DNA of 64,000 bases from Spongilla lacustris. Taxonomy: Eukaryota; Porifera; Demospongiae; Spongillida; Spongillidae. How positions within the stretch are numbered: the first letter of the stretch is position 1; every line of letters begins with the position of its first letter. Of the stretch, positions 45,910 through 61,105 are shown in pieces. The position numbers and the translations under genes are program-made. The stretch lies in contig OX442431.1 of assembly GCA_949361645.1 (NCBI GenBank), positions 4,415,145 through 4,479,144 of the forward strand, read 5' to 3'. The notes under the pieces were generated by a model, which saw nothing but the letters and a program-made list of their open reading frames with translations, searched no databases and was not told the origin of the DNA.

Positions 45910-48900
45910 CGTGTGTGTGCATCATTCCCTCTATGGTGGTGTGTGTGTGCATCATTCCCTCTATGGTGGTGTGTGTGTGTGTATCATTCCCTCTATGGTG
46001 GTGTGTGTGTGCATCATTCCCTCTATGGTGGTGTGTGTGTGCATCATTCCCTCTATGGTGGTGTGTGTGTGTGCATCATTCCCTCTATGGTGGTGTGTGT
46101 GTGTGTGCATCATTCCCTCTATGGTGGTGTGTGTGTGCATCATTCCCTCTATGGTGGTGTGTGTGTGCATCATTCCCTCTATGGTGGTGTGTGTGTGTGT
46201 ATCATTCCCTCTATGGTGGTGTGTGTGTGCATCATTCCCTCTATGGTGGTGTGTGTTTGCATCATTCCCTCTATGGTGGTGTGTGTGTGTGCATCATTCC
46301 CTCTATGGTGGTGTGTGTGTGTGCATCATTCCCTCTATTGTTGTGTGTGTGTGCATCATTCCCTCTATGGTGGTGTGTGTGTGCATCATTCCCTCTATGG
46401 TGGTGTGTGTTTGCATCATTCCCTCTATGGTGGTGTGTGTGTGCATCATTCCCTCTATGGTGGTGTGTGTGTGTGTGCATCATTCCCTCTATGGTGGTGT
46501 ATGTGTGCATCATTCCCTCTATGGTGGTGTGTGTGTGTGCATCATTCCCTCTATGGTGGTGTGTGTTTGCATCATTCCCTCTATGGTGGTGTGTGTGTGC
46601 ATCATTCCCTCTATGGTGGTGTGTGTGTGTGTGTGCATCATTCCCTCTATGGTGGTGTGTGTGTGCATCATTCCCTCTATGGTGGTGTGTGTGTGCATCA
46701 CTCCCTTGGTTATCTCTTTGTGTGTCTTTTAATATTCTGTGTGCACTTTTATATGAATGACATGGCCACCTGATGAGTGTATATGCACTCTGGTGTTAAA
46801 ACCTCCCCACCTTTACATGTAGGTGAGGGATGAGGTGACCAAGGCTGGGCTTCCCCCCACCAAGGAGAGCTGCTGGTCCTACTTCATCCAGAAGTGCTCC
46901 AACAACATGCACATAGTGTTGTGCATGTCCCCTACAGGAGACACTCTCAAGAATCGTTGCAGGAACTTCCCTGGCCTGGTGAACAATGTCTCCATCGACT
47001 GGTTCACTGCCTGGCCCAAGCAGGCCCTGACTGCAGTTGCCACACACTTCCTATCTGAGGTACGGTACAATTGTCAGCTCATGTTTGCACCCAGCTCTAA
47101 GGATGCATGTATTTGGCTCTTGCCCAGACTGACCTGATTCCGGACAGTTACAGAGACAACATAGTGGAGCATGTGGTCCATGTGCACCTCTCTGTTGGTG
47201 CCTACAGCCAAGAGTTCCAGCAGAAGCTGCGCAGGACCAACCACGTCACCCCCAAGAATTACCTGGACTTCATCAATGCCTACACCAAGCTCCTCCGCGA
47301 CAAGGACAAGTTTGTGCAGGACCAGTGCACCAGGCTGAGTGGTGGGCTCACCAAGCTGATAGAGGCAGCGGAGCAGATCAGCGTGATGAACGAGAAGTTG
47401 GCCGTGCAGAAGGTGGCAGTGACCCAGAAGTCTGAGGCCTGCGAAGTGCTGCTGAAGGACATCTCTGCAAAGACAGAGATGGGGAGGGAGAAGCAGCAGA
47501 TGGCCCAGGCCAAAGGGGTGGAGATAGAGGAGCAGAACAAGGTGATAGCTGTGGAGAAGGCGGAGGCTGAGGCTGCCCTTGCTGAGGCTCTCCCTGCACT
47601 TGAGCGGGCTAGGCTGGCACTCAGTGACTTGGACAAGCAAGATGTGACAGAGATTAGGTAAGGAAATTTTCCTCAAACTGCCTGTCTTAATTGTACCATT
47701 GTTATGGTATCATTAATGTTAAATCACCGTCTACGCGTAGACGCATATGCATATATGCATAGACAATTGTGTACTTTGAATATCATTTATTGTAATAAAC
47801 TTTAAAATGCTACACCCATGTGTTGTTTAACCTGTTTAGATGGCTCAGTAAGAAAATGAATGTTTTTTGGAGGATATAATTACCCGAAAATTGCTCTGAA
47901 ATAGCATCTACATTTTGGCCAATTTCGTCTACGCATAGACGGTCCGTCGATTTAACATTAAGCATTCTCATTGAGAAAGTGAGGGTCTGTGGTGGGGATG
48001 TACAAGTGTATCTACATATGGTTAGGTACTTACAGTAATGCTTCATTTATTATTCTTCTTCAGGTCATTTGCTAAACCACCACAGCAGGTGCAGACTGTG
48101 TGTGAGTGCATTGTTATCATTCGAGGGTACAAGGAGGTTAACTGGAAGACGGCCAAAGGGATGATGTCTGACACCAATTTCCTCTCTGCACTTCAAAATA
48201 TGGATGTGGACGCCATCACACCAGCACAGGTGAGCACTGCGTGATCGCATGTGTGGTGGGTGTGATGGGTGTGTGCTGTGAGGGTTGTGATGGGTGTGTG
48301 CTGTGAGGGTTGTGATGGGTATGTGCTGTGAGGGTGTATATTCTGTGATGGGTGTGATGTTGCCTGCAGGTAAAAACAGTTCAGACTGCCATTGACAAGA
48401 TGGGTACAAACGATGAGGAAATGTCAAAAATCAGCAAGGCAGGAGGAGGACTCTACAAATTTGTGACAGCCGTGCTTGGGTACTGCCATGTGGCCAAAGA
48501 GATCAAGCCAAAGAGGGACAGGGTAAGCTGTGGTGGGTGTGGCTTTGTATACCCCTCAGTACAACTCATGTGTACAGTAGTGGACCATTGTACAGTAGTG
48601 GACCATTGTACAGCAGTGGACCATTGTACAGTAGTGGACCATTGTACAGTAGTGGACCATTGTACAGTAGTGGACCATTGTACAGTAGTGGACCATGCTC
48701 CTTCTGATGTACATGTAGGTGGCCCAACTAGAGAGGAACTTCCAGTTGAGTAAGAGGGAACTGGAGAAGATCCAAAAGGACCTCAGTGAGATTGAAGGGG
48801 TGCTGTCAGAGCTCAATAAGCAGTATGAAGCAGCCATGGCTGAGAAGAGGGCACTGCAGGACGAGGCAGAGCTCATGGAGAGGAGGCTGACAGCTGCTGC

Positions 48901-51501
48901 TAAGCTCATCACAGGGCTGGCCTCTGAGAAGGACAGGTACAGTGTGCTTTGTACACACATTGTGATGACTCATCACTGTCCCTGCCAGGTGGAAACTAGA
49001 GCTGGAAGACTTGAAGGAGAAGAGGATTCGTCTCCTGGGAGATTGCCTTCTCTCCTCCGCATTCCTGAGTTATGTAGGAGCTTTCTCGTGGGAATTCCGA
49101 CGCAACATGCTGAAGGACAATTGGCAGAAGGATGTCCTAGATAAGAAGATCCCTCTGAGCCAGCCATTCAAGGTGGAATCCCTACTTACCAACGATGTTG
49201 AAATCAGCAAATGGACTTCAGAATCTCTCCCTCCCGATGAACTCTCCATTCAAAATGGCATACTCACTACACAGGCTAGTCGCTTCCCTCTGTGCATTGA
49301 TCCTCAGCAGCAAGCACTGAACTGGATCAGGAAGAAGGAAGAGAAGAACAACCTGAAGATCTCCACCTTCAACAGCCCAGACTTCCTGAAGCAGCTGGAG
49401 CTAGCCATCAAGTTTGGCTACCCCTTCTTGTTCAAGGACGTGGATGAGTACATTGATCCTGTCATTGACACTGTGTTGGACAGGAATGTGAAGGGCTCTG
49501 GTAACCGCCTGACCATCACCCTGGGAGACAAGGAAGTGGACTATGATCCGTCCTTCAGGCTTTACCTGAACACCAAGTTCTCCAATCCTAAGTACAGCCC
49601 AGCTATCTTTGGGAGGACCATGATCATTAACTACACAGTCACACTGAAGGGGCTGGAGGACCAGCTGCTGAGTGTGATAGTGGGGTTTGAGAGGAAGGAA
49701 CTTGAGGAAGCACGTGAGAGGCTCATCTTGGAAACAAGGTACCCACAGTATTCCCTTCTGTGCTCCATACCCATGGCTGCATTGCATACACAGTCATGGC
49801 TGACATGCATACACAGTCATGGCTGACATGCATACACAGTCATGACTGACATGCATACAGTCATGGCTGACATGCATACACAGTCATGGCTGACATGCAT
49901 ACACAGTCATGACTGACATGCATACACAGTCATGACTGACATTACACAGCCATGGCTGACATGCATACACAGTCATGGCTGACATGCATGTGTTAACATA
50001 CATGTACATTTAGCTCTAGTTTCATGGTTACATGTATTGTCTTTTCTTGATGTATGATGTGGCACACACATTGTTTCTGAACTTCTAGTGAGAACAAACG
50101 TTTGCTGAAGGACCTTGAGGACACTCTTCTGCGAGAGCTGGCTACTTCTACAGGGAACATGTTGGACAATGCTGATCTGGTGCACACCTTGGAGGAGACT
50201 AAGTCCAAGGCTTCTGAGGTATAAGTTGTACATGTGCATGTACATGTAGATGCTGTCGTAATGGTGTTGTGTTAGTCAGCCATTACTGTGTGTACATTAG
50301 TATGTGCTGCTACTGTACATGTGCTGGTGTACATGTGGTCATGACATATAGAGCTGCTGTTCATTGCAACTCACCTCCTTGTATACAGGTGTTTGAAAAA
50401 CTCAAACTGGCAGCAGTTACTGCAAAGGAAATTGAAACCTCTCGAGATGGTTATCGTCCTGCGGCCAAGAGAGGCGCGGTCCTGTTCTTCTGCCTCTCTG
50501 ATATGGCCAACATCAATAGCATGTACCAGTACTCCCTCACCTCCTACCTGGACGTCTTCAACTACTCCCTGAAGAAGAGCATGCCAGACACCCACCTTAT
50601 TAAGCGGTTGAAGAACATCATCGACACCCTCACGCTCAACGTCTACCACTATGCCTGCACTGGTAATGGAGCTGCTGTAGTCCAATGATGGTCCATTGGA
50701 CATGAGATCCATTTTGGGCTATTTCATGGTGTCTCTGTCAATATGATGTGCTTTGTTGGTGTTCAGGTCTTGCCTTTAGCACGTGCCTGCATTCCTTGTT
50801 CCCTTCAGGTCTCTTTGAGAGCCACAAGCTTCTCTTCTCCTTCAACATGGCGGTCAAGATACAGCAGGTGGAGTCCCAGCTGAACCGTGATGAGCTTGAC
50901 TTCTTCATCAAGGGCAACATATCGCTGGAGAAGAACCCTCGCAGGAAGCCATTTGACTGGCTTCCTGACCAGAGCTGGGAGGATATCATGAAGCTGACGT
51001 CTGTACTGCCAGAGAAGTTTGGTTCTCTGGCAGAGGATGTTGAGAGAGGCGAGGCAGCCTGGAAGGAGGTGAGGGAAAAGGTTACTTCTTGTTGGACAGG
51101 TTCCATAAGACCTGTGTGTTTGTTGGCTTTGTTCTTCCTTAAAGTGGTTTGACTTGGACGCTCCAGAGTCAGTCCCATTCCCAGGCCGATATGCAGAGGG
51201 CCTCTCAGATCTCCAACAGCTGATGCTGCTGAGGTGCTTCAGGATAGACAGGGTGTACAGGGCTATCACTAACTTTGTTACTGGCCGCATGGGAGAGCAG
51301 TTTGTTACGCCTCCTGTTGTGAGCCTGGAGAGTATCTATGACCAGTCCACCAACAACTCACCCATTGTGTTCATCCTGAGTCCTGGTTCGGACCCAGCTG
51401 GGGACCTGGGAAAGTTGGCTGATGTACTTGGATATGGTGGCAACAAGCTGAAGTTCCTTGCCATGGGACAAGGGCAAGAAAAGGTATGGAAAGATTGTTT
51501 A

Positions 51502-51573
<72 letters not shown>

Positions 51574-54500
51574 ATGTGTGTGCATGTGTGTGTGTGTGTG
51601 TGTGTTTGTGTGTACATACGTGTACATGTATATGTGTGTTTGTGTGTGTGTGTTTATATGTGTGTTTGTGTATAATGTATGTGTTTGTGTGTTTGTGTGT
51701 GAATCTTGCAGGCATGGAATGTATCAGTGAAGCATGTTACTGCCTCCTCACAGGTTGCCCTTCAGCTGCTGGACACAGCTGCATCACGAGGCCACTGGCT
51801 CATGCTCCAGAACTGCCACCTTCTGGTGAGGTGGCTGAAGGACCTAGAGAAGGCTTTGGAGCTGCTCACAAAACCACACCCAGACTTCAGGCTGTGGCTG
51901 ACCACTGCTCCTACACCTGATTTTCCTATTGGCATCTTGCAGAGGTCCCTGAAGGTGGTCACAGAACCACCCAATGGGCTTAAGTTGAACCTGCGAAACA
52001 CCTACTTCAAAATCAGTTCATCATCACTGAAGGATTGTCCCCATTCTGCGTTCAAACCACTTGTCTATACACTGGCTTTTTTCCATGCTGTTGTACAGGA
52101 ACGAAGAAAATATGGGAAAGTGAGTTGGGAACATGTAATGTACTGGTACATACCCTCCTGAATGTCACAGCCACACCCACAACCAACCAAAACTGATCAC
52201 ACTCACATTCCACTGTTCCAATGAAGATTACTGAGACCATGCACTCAATCCCATAATCCCTATACTGTCACAACTATTAAATAATTACTACTATGTGTAT
52301 TGCCTTATTTTAAATTTATTTAAAACTGTATAGTGTAATAATTAAGTTCCATTTAATAAGCACTATGTAGGAGCAACAAATGTAGTTAAGTAGTTAATTG
52401 GCTGGTTTTATTATCAAAAATGCTGCATTTTCCTGTCATTATGATGCATCACTCCCCCTTTTTAATGGAATGCTACTGTGTGACCTCAACTACACTTCCT
52501 TTAAAGTACATGTAAGACCAAATTTGGACAATCCTCTGCAAAGGTTGGAGTCTTTTTATGACCTCTTATCAGCTCAATGCTGTACGTCTTGTGGGTGGAT
52601 CCCCCAACTTTGTTTTCTATCCCCTACATGTACCTCCAATTTTGATATGTTCTATTGTTCACTGTGATCATTTCATCAAATAGGTTGGATGGAATGTGTC
52701 GTACGATTTTAATGAGTCTGACTTCCGTGTGTGCATGGACATCTTGAGGACCTACCTTAACAAGTCCCATGAAAATGGAGATGCAAAGATACCCTGGGGC
52801 TCCCTCAAGTACCTGATTGGCGAGGTGGGAAGTGCCACACGGTGCTAATTCCAATAACAGCACACCCATTGCCTTGCAGGTGATGTACGGTGGACGTGCC
52901 ATTGATGATTTTGACAGAAGAGTACTGAGGATATACATGGATGAGTACATGGGTGACTTTATCTTTGACACCTTTCAACCTTTCCACTTCTACCACAATG
53001 CTGAAGTGGACTATGTGATCCCTCCTGATGGCCAGCGGGATAACTACTTGGAGGCCATCGACACCCTCCCCTTGGCCAACACCCCCGAAGTGTTTGGACT
53101 CCATGCCAATGCAGAGATTGGGTACTTCACTATGGCTGCAAAGGAGATGTGGGCCCAGCTGGTGGAGCTGCAACCACAGACTGGGGAGTCTGGTGGTGGA
53201 ATTAGCAGAGAGGAATTCATTGGCACCATTGCATCAGACATTCAGGTAAGAAGCTCTTGTCTCCCTCCCCCTCCCCTCACACCCCTCCCTCCCCTCACAC
53301 CCTCCCTCCTCTCACCCCCTCCCTCACCCTCACCCTCCTCTCACCCTCACCCTCCCCTCACCCTCACCCTCCCCTCCCCTCACCCTCCCCTCCCCTCCCT
53401 CACCCTCCCTCCCCTCCTCCTTCCCCTCCCCTCCCCCCCTCATGCAGTTACAGACTACTATTAGCCTTTCCATGTCTCTTTTGTTGGCTACTCTCATGGC
53501 CCCTTTTCCTTAGGCCAAGCTCCCTGAACAGTTCAAGCTGGATGTGATTCGCAAGAAGTTTGGTGAGGTGATAACTCCGACCACTGTAGTGCTACTGCAG
53601 GAGCTGGAGAGGTTCAATACACTCATCAAGAGGATGGAGGTGTCTCTGGCAACTCTGAGGAAGGTATCACTGTCATTTGAGGTGTGCTCTGAGCAAGCTG
53701 ATGCAATGCTTCTCTGGCGTATATGTAGGCATTGACTGGTGAGGTGGGTATGAGTGTGGAGCTAGATGAGCTGGCCAAGTCTTTATACAATGGCCACATT
53801 CCTTCTATTTGGAGAGCACTGGCACCTGCCACACGAAAGTTGCTGGGCAGCTGGATGGTGCACTTCCTTAGGAGAAATGCTCAGTATTCAGAGTGGGTAA
53901 GGTGTATGGACATTGTGTGTTTGTGATGCTTATGTGTAGGTGTTGATGTGTGCACCTATTGATAATCATGGTACTTGATGTCATTGTGTGTGTGCATGTG
54001 TGTGTGTGCATGTGTGTGTGTGTGTGTTCCCATTTCTGACCTATTCTCCAGGTAAATGAACGGGAACCTTATGTGATGTGGCTTTCTGGGCTCCACATTC
54101 CTGAATCCTACCTCACAGCTCTTGTGCAGGCAACCTGCAGGAAGAATGGTTGGCCTCTGGACAGGTCCACCTTGTATACTGCTGTCACTGAGGTACATGC
54201 AGTGTCCCATTGCATGTGTGCCAGTGTGTCATGTTTAATGTTCATGTATGCATGCAGAATACTTGAGTATGCTTGAACAAAACGAAGGCTTTTTGGATAT
54301 TGGACTTTGTGAACAACATAAAATAATGTACATTTGTTTTTGTTTCCATGGTAACTGTTCAATCCGGTAGATATAAAAAAATACACTTCTTGAATTCAGT
54401 AAAGTGCTACAGATTATTTGTAGGAAATGAAAAAGTACAGCTAGCTGCTCATCTAAAGCACCAGCTGAACTACTGCACTAACCTTTGCATAGTGGTACAT

Positions 54501-55689
54501 GCTGTACTCCATGTGTAGAGGGTATGCTATATATATAATTATGATTATAATTATAATTAATATATATAATATATTTTCAAGCAGAGACATACTGGATTGG
54601 AACTATCACAATCTCAGAGGTGTAATGTAGGTATCTAAAAACCCTAATCTCCAGCTCTAAGTTGTAGTAAAGAGATAATTATGCAATGCATCCTAAAGTT
54701 TAAAGCCTACCATGGATATCCATAGTCACTCAAAGCATGCATGAAATTTGGTACCTCTGGATGGTAGTTATCTGCCCACAACGTGTGTGTGTGTGTGTTT
54801 GGGGGGGGGGGGGGGGGGAGGTTGCCAATATTGTTCGATGATGGTGTGTCGTTTTACTCAGATGGGTTTTGGCTTTTGGCCCACTGTAGACAATTGCACA
54901 CAACACCTAATTGCCTGGATAATCCAAACTGTGCAGTGTACATGTACAATATAAAGGTATCATGGCATACTTATTATGGTCAAACTGGCACATACATGCA
55001 AGTACTACTGTGTGTGTGATAGTGATATGTATGCGTGCATGTGTATGTGTTTGTGTATGAGTGTGTACTGTGTACATTGTACATGTGTGGGAGGCGTGTT
55101 GCACATGTTTATGTCTGTGTGTGTATGATCAACAATCATGGCAAGGTGTGTTGCAACAAAGGTGCATGTGCAGTGTAGTTATGAAGTCAATTGTTCCTCT
55201 CCCCTGGCAGTACACAAGTCCAGAGCAGGTCACTGAGCAGGCTCCCTCTGGCTGCTATGTCAGTGGCCTCTACTTGGAAGGGGCTAGGTGGGATTTGAAG
55301 AACAACTGTCTTCAGCGCTCACATCCCAAAGTTCTGATTGAGGAACTACCAATACTGAGGATCATTCCAATTGAAGCACACCGACTGAAGCTTGTGGTAA
55401 AAGCATTAATGTGACTGGGGTGGGTGGGGGATAATGATTTCTCTTATCTGAGCTGCATGTGATGCTTTTTATGTTTATACAAGTGTTCTACATACACACC
55501 ACATCACCACACCACACCATATGTGTCAATGTCTCTCCACAGAACACATTCCGAACACCAGTATACACCACTTCTGATCGTCGTAACGCCATGGGAATTG
55601 GACTGGTATTTGAAGCAGACCTGGCCACTGAAGAACACATTTCGCACTGGGTGCTCCAAGGAGTGTGCCTCGTACTTAACACCGACTAA
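39472..55689 (+). CDS. DNAH10: DNAH10-like dynein heavy chain, copy C (33 exons from AAA1; Walker B deleted)
   Basis: Same gene as copy A with six more 5' exons: 39472-39572 (AAA1 P-loop [20 protein letters not shown]), 39645-39743, 39876-40064, 40568-40714, 40774-40965, 41026-41144 (AAA2 [13 protein letters not shown]). Then 41695-41989, 42251-42508, 43263-43796, 43932-44219, 44274-44412, 44777-45201, 45273-45554, 45615-45654, 45714-45802, 46823-47059, 47128-47657, 48064-48229, 48370-48522, 48719-48936, 48989-49738, 50089-50218, 50389-50662, 50809-51068, 51145-51483, 51754-52119, 52684-52824, 52880-53245, 53514-53663, 53729-53896, 54052-54192, 55211-55396, 55543-55689. The frame is open throughout, about 2,640 residues. 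The second exon runs GAWGCF directly into [11 protein letters not shown]; about 19 residues including the AAA1 Walker B DEFNRI are absent. No tail, linker or start codon is present upstream, so this copy is probably non-functional as a motor despite open exons. Confidence 0.88.
40065..40567 (+). other. Intron 3 of copy C, no internal element seen
   Basis: About 500 bp of AT-rich intron between the AAA1 exons, GT at 40065 and AG at 40567. No repeat or ORF. Confidence 0.7.
40568..41144 (+). CDS. DNAH10: Copy C exons 4-6: AAA1 end and AAA2 module
   Basis: Exon 40568-40714 encodes [20 protein letters not shown], the AAA1-AAA2 boundary helix, then [12 protein letters not shown]. Exon 40774-40965 encodes [19 protein letters not shown] and [14 protein letters not shown]. 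Exon 41026-41144 ends with the AAA2 Walker [20 protein letters not shown] and a split Arg codon completed by the exon at 41695, which corresponds to copy A exon 1. AAA2 binds nucleotide structurally and is not known to hydrolyse it. Confidence 0.88.
41145..41694 (+). other. Intron of copy C with possible transposon terminus
   Basis: Contains TACAGTGGAACCCCCAAATG then TGGACACC (about 41472), a sequence often seen at ends of metazoan DNA transposons, and degenerate repeats of GAGGTGTCC. The last 95 bp match window positions 1-96 almost exactly, so copy A's homologous intron runs off the window start. Confidence 0.5.
42695..43244. mobile_element. Mariner-like MITE in the equivalent intron of copy C
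   Basis: Same element and position as the MITE at 1079-1625, 3 bp longer through a TTA insertion, otherwise almost identical. It is an orthologous insertion carried along by the duplication, not an independent hit. Confidence 0.75.
45803..46705 (+). repeat. About 30-bp minisatellite plus (GT)n in intron of copy C
   Basis: Counterpart of the array at 4184-5046, with about 25 core units against 24 and a longer interrupted GT tract at its start. The variant units keep the same order, so the array was copied whole and has since changed by single-unit gain or loss. Confidence 0.95.
47713..47961. mobile_element. Small inverted-repeat element in the equivalent intron of copy C
   Basis: Same element as 6054-6302 at the homologous position, nearly identical. 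Confidence 0.6.
48572..48697 (+). repeat. 18-bp minisatellite, 7 units, intron of copy C
   Basis: Short allele of the array at 6911-7269: seven units, the third being the CAG variant in both copies. Confidence 0.97.
49786..49990 (+). repeat. 23-bp minisatellite, 9 units, intron of copy C
   Basis: Units of ATGCATACACAGTCATGGCTGAC, with TCATGACTGAC and shortened variants, about nine copies. Copy A has only two at 8356-8403. Here copy C is the expanded one, opposite to the 18-bp array. Confidence 0.93.
51504..51705 (+). repeat. (GT)n microsatellite with TGTACATGTATATG, intron of copy C
   Basis: TG dinucleotide tract whose counterparts are at 9903-10112 (copy A) and 22703-22835 (copy B). Length and interruptions differ in all three copies. 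Confidence 0.9.
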
Positions 55690-57008
55690 CACTGCTATTC
55701 TGTTGTGCATTTTTTTGTCCACTCATCAGTGTATGTGCTGTCTTCCGCTAAGTTTATAATCTCACTACGTATTCTCTAGAAGCTGTACCAAATCACTAGT
55801 TGGGCGTGGCCCGACTACCGCATTTGGTCAACTTCAGATAGTATGTTTAATATATTTAGATTAATGTAGCATATTCATGGATTAAGATAAAACATGAAAT
55901 GATCAATCTTATTTCTAAATTGACAATACATGTAATATTACAATTAAATATAATATCCACATTCAATATCTAAACAATTACACTTAGGGTATGTATAAAA
56001 ATTTAATCTGGCTTGTTCATGTAATATCTAATCTAGTATTAGACTATAGCATAATGGAATCTCGCAATCTGATTGGTCTATTGCAGGTACCATATTTTTC
56101 GTAGAGACCTCGTTATAGCGTAATCGCGTCCTCTAAATGCCAGAGGGCGGGTATTCTACGGTAGAATACCCGCCCTATGGCACTTTTAATACCTGCCCGC
56201 TGGCACTTAGAATACCTGCGGTCTGGGGACCAGAGTGATTTTATCTTGCTCGAACGGTTAAGTTAGGAACACTGTTGGCCCGAGGGATTCTAAATCACGT
56301 AGATCCCTCGGCTCCAGTGTCTAACTATTATTTATGTTTAGATTTAATCTAGCATGCTCATGCATAGATTAATATAAACCATGCTAAACCAATCCATAAA
56401 TCGTATTTCTAGTTTTACATGTATGTCATGTAATATAGATTTAATAACTAAACCATTACTATTTAGTACACTTATGTAATGAGATACTATGTTAAATATA
56501 TTTAGATTTAACTAGCATGTTCAGGGATTATGATAAACCATATTGATCTAAATTCTAGTTTCATGGTAATGCAGACTTTTCACAGTACTTTCGAACCACA
56601 ATAATGTATAGCTCTTACTACCACATGATCGGGCACATGTACAGTATACTTTTCAAGTTTTCTTTGCCAACGAATAATATTGTTCACCACCGAAGAGTGC
56701 ATGTGTGTGTGCAGGGAGGAGGGGTAGGTTAATATAAACCCTGGTAGTATTTCGACGCTTGGCCTTACCAAAGCAGCTTTTGCATTTGTTGGTGAACCGT
56801 TTTGAGCATAGTTTGACTTAGAGTTCCTAATGGAAGACGATTCTGTCCATTGTTTAATACCAACGACGACGAATGATTGACAAATTAAAGCATACCTTCA
56901 TAGTAGTGCCGTTTCTCGATCAGTGGCGGGGGCTTGGCCCCCCCAATCATAAAGTTGTGGGGGCCTGGCCCCCCCCCTCAAAATTCTATGTTACATCTTT
57001 GGTACGGA
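55690..57008 (+). other. 3' flank of copy C, homologous to the flank of copy A
   Basis: Follows 14166-16060 with many indels, lacking the segment equivalent to about 14790-15735. One insertion of about 290 bp (about 56041-56330) is absent from copy A, where the site reads CTAGTATTATGTTTAG. The near-palindrome CTAGTTGGGCGTGGCCCGAC recurs at 55797. After 56900 the flank gives way to transposon sequence. No gene. Confidence 0.7.
56041..56330. mobile_element. Insertion of about 290 bp present in copy C flank only
   Basis: Begins AGACTATAGCATAATGG and ends near CAGTGTCTAAC, with TATTA on both sides. It holds a hairpin with a 16-bp stem (AGGGCGGGTATTCTAC and its complement, 56144-56176). It interrupts homology with 14166-16060. 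The superfamily is not assigned. Confidence 0.6.
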
Positions 57009-57099
57009 ACTAGTCTTTTACCCAGACCCAGATTTCCACAGCAGCGGATGGGGTTAGAAATGCCCGTTCTGAGCACTACTTGACGTTACGCACGGCTGT

Positions 57100-59136
<2,037 letters not shown>

Positions 59137-60179
59137 TCGAATTGGTGCTAAGCGCCTGTGACGTCACGATAAGAGTGGATTATGTTAATAAACTGCATAG
59201 TTAACTAACCGGTAGAGACACGGCAGTGACGGCACTGTGTATATATATTATATAATACCAAGGGTCCTAAAGGTACTGTTACGTGTAAACTTGTGTGTGA
59301 CGAGCGAAACAAACCACGGGAGTATCCAAAGAGGGAGTAAAAAAAAGGCTGAGCTACGCCGCCATACGTGCACTTTCAAAAAGCTACAAACTGTATGTAA
59401 GCATAGATATTTGATACATGGATTGGAAACCCAGCAATGAATGTCATTAGTGACAGGCAGTCCGCGTTTCGCCGGAAGTGGTCGTTAGTTAGGTTTTATA
59501 GCTAGCTGTGTATAAGTCTGTTACGATTTATTTATTTTTTTAATACAAGCTCATAGTACGCACATCCCACGACGTGTGAACTCCACTTTTCAGTCTTCTA
59601 ATTCACAGGCGTGCATATAAAAATGTGCTACAGTCCCACAAACAACAGTGGGCATTACATAGCACCGAACACCCTACACGCTACGAGGTGCACACTACAG
59701 ACATATGACAGATGTACGTTGGCAACCTAATAGCTTCCGTAGGGAAGTATCAGAAACTGCTTAGATGGTTCCTATGCCACTTACCGTACTCACGATACAG
59801 TCGCTTAAAGTCTTGCTGTGTACATAAGTCAATTATAACATGTTACCCAAAAATTTGGACACAAGCTCATACATAGTACGACAAGCTAAAAGATGCGCCC
59901 CTTTTTTATTTTGTACCACGCCCCTTCAGGCTCCCGGAAGTGCCTTGATCTTCGTACTTGTGAAAACGAGTCAACGCGTGACGTACGAAAAGTAATGACG
60001 ATGAGATATTCATAGCTGAACCACAACCCGCGCCACAAAGCGGTGGACCCAATCAGCCCTTGCCGGACTAGCGCGAATCACGAATAATGACGAATTGCTG
60101 TCAACATCAATGAGAATGTAAAGTACCTTGAAGACACAGACCTGCTGAAATTTAGGTGTGATGCTGGGGACACTGATCA

Positions 60180-60620
60180 TGAGCGTTCATAGGCGGCCGG
60201 AGGGGGCGCCCAGGGGGCCTTAGCCCCCCCCCCCCCCCCCCTCCCCAGGCTATGGCGCCTCCTTCCCCCCACCTCTAATCCCTAATCCACAACATGCGGA
60301 GCATAATTTAGCTTCTAGCGCTCGCTCGCATGCATTATCAGAGTCAAACGGTTACGCGCGCATCAGAAGTATCGTAAGCCACGCCCCTTTTGGGCGCCCC
60401 TCGTGTGTTTGCCCCTCCCCTCGATAGATGCTGGGGCTGCCTCTGGCCGTTTAAGCAAATGGACTAAAATTGCAACTTACAGTTCAAAGGTGTGAAAAAA
60501 AGTATCGAAACCAGGAATTCAATGCTCAAAAAATTTTCCGGGGGCAGAGCCCCCGGACCCCCTTTCTGGCCCCCCCCCCCCCCCCCCCTTTCAATATTCC
60601 TGGATCCGCCCTTGTAGGGT
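60180..60620. mobile_element. hAT-like MITE fragment with poly-C tracts
   Basis: Between CATAGGCGGCCGGAGGGGGC (about 60189) and TTCCTGGATCCGCCCTTG (60597-60614) the sequence has runs of C and the phrase GGGGGCAGAGCCCCCGGACC. The CAGG-GGCGGAT-CCAGG type end is typical of hAT MITEs. The exact left end and target duplication are not clear. Confidence 0.45.
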
Positions 60621-61037
60621 TGTATACAGATTGACAACTAACCTATACGAACACTTCTTACCAGTAAAACACGCGTTAAGTGCTAGAAAAAGCTCAAAAA
60701 GTTAGGCTAACTGTACGCCCACGCACCGAAAAAGCGAAACTCGGATTGCAAATAAATGTTGTACGAGTCCTAATGGATCACGTGAGAGGTTTCCAATCCA
60801 TCACGGCTGTTTCATTCCATTGAAAAGTTGGACAATAGGTCTCGTTCCCATTCCCGACATGGAGACAGGTAACCAATCCCTCATTACCGCATGGCACAGG
60901 ACAGTGGCTTATCCTTCTTTATCCGTACAACGTACGCTCGCTGTGAGTTGATATTTCGGTCAGGCGTCCTTCGAGGACTAAAACAGTATAAGCTTTGTCT
61001 TTGTTGTATTTACATACGCGAGAAGAGAGGGCCGAGA

Positions 61038-61105
61038 CTAGTTGGGCGTGGCCCTCCCTTCGCGTATTGGCGCCAATACGCGAAGGGAGGGCCACGCCCA
61101 ACTAG
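61038..61105. mobile_element. 68-bp perfect palindrome with flanking direct repeat GCCGAGA
   Basis: CTAGTTGGGCGTGGCCCTCC continues through CTTCGCGTATTGGC and then repeats as an exact reverse complement. GCCGAGA lies at 61031-61037 and 61106-61112; chance identity with element ends extends the direct repeat to 11 bp. It splits a spurious 128-codon ORF. The arm belongs to the TAGTYGGGC family. Confidence 0.7.
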
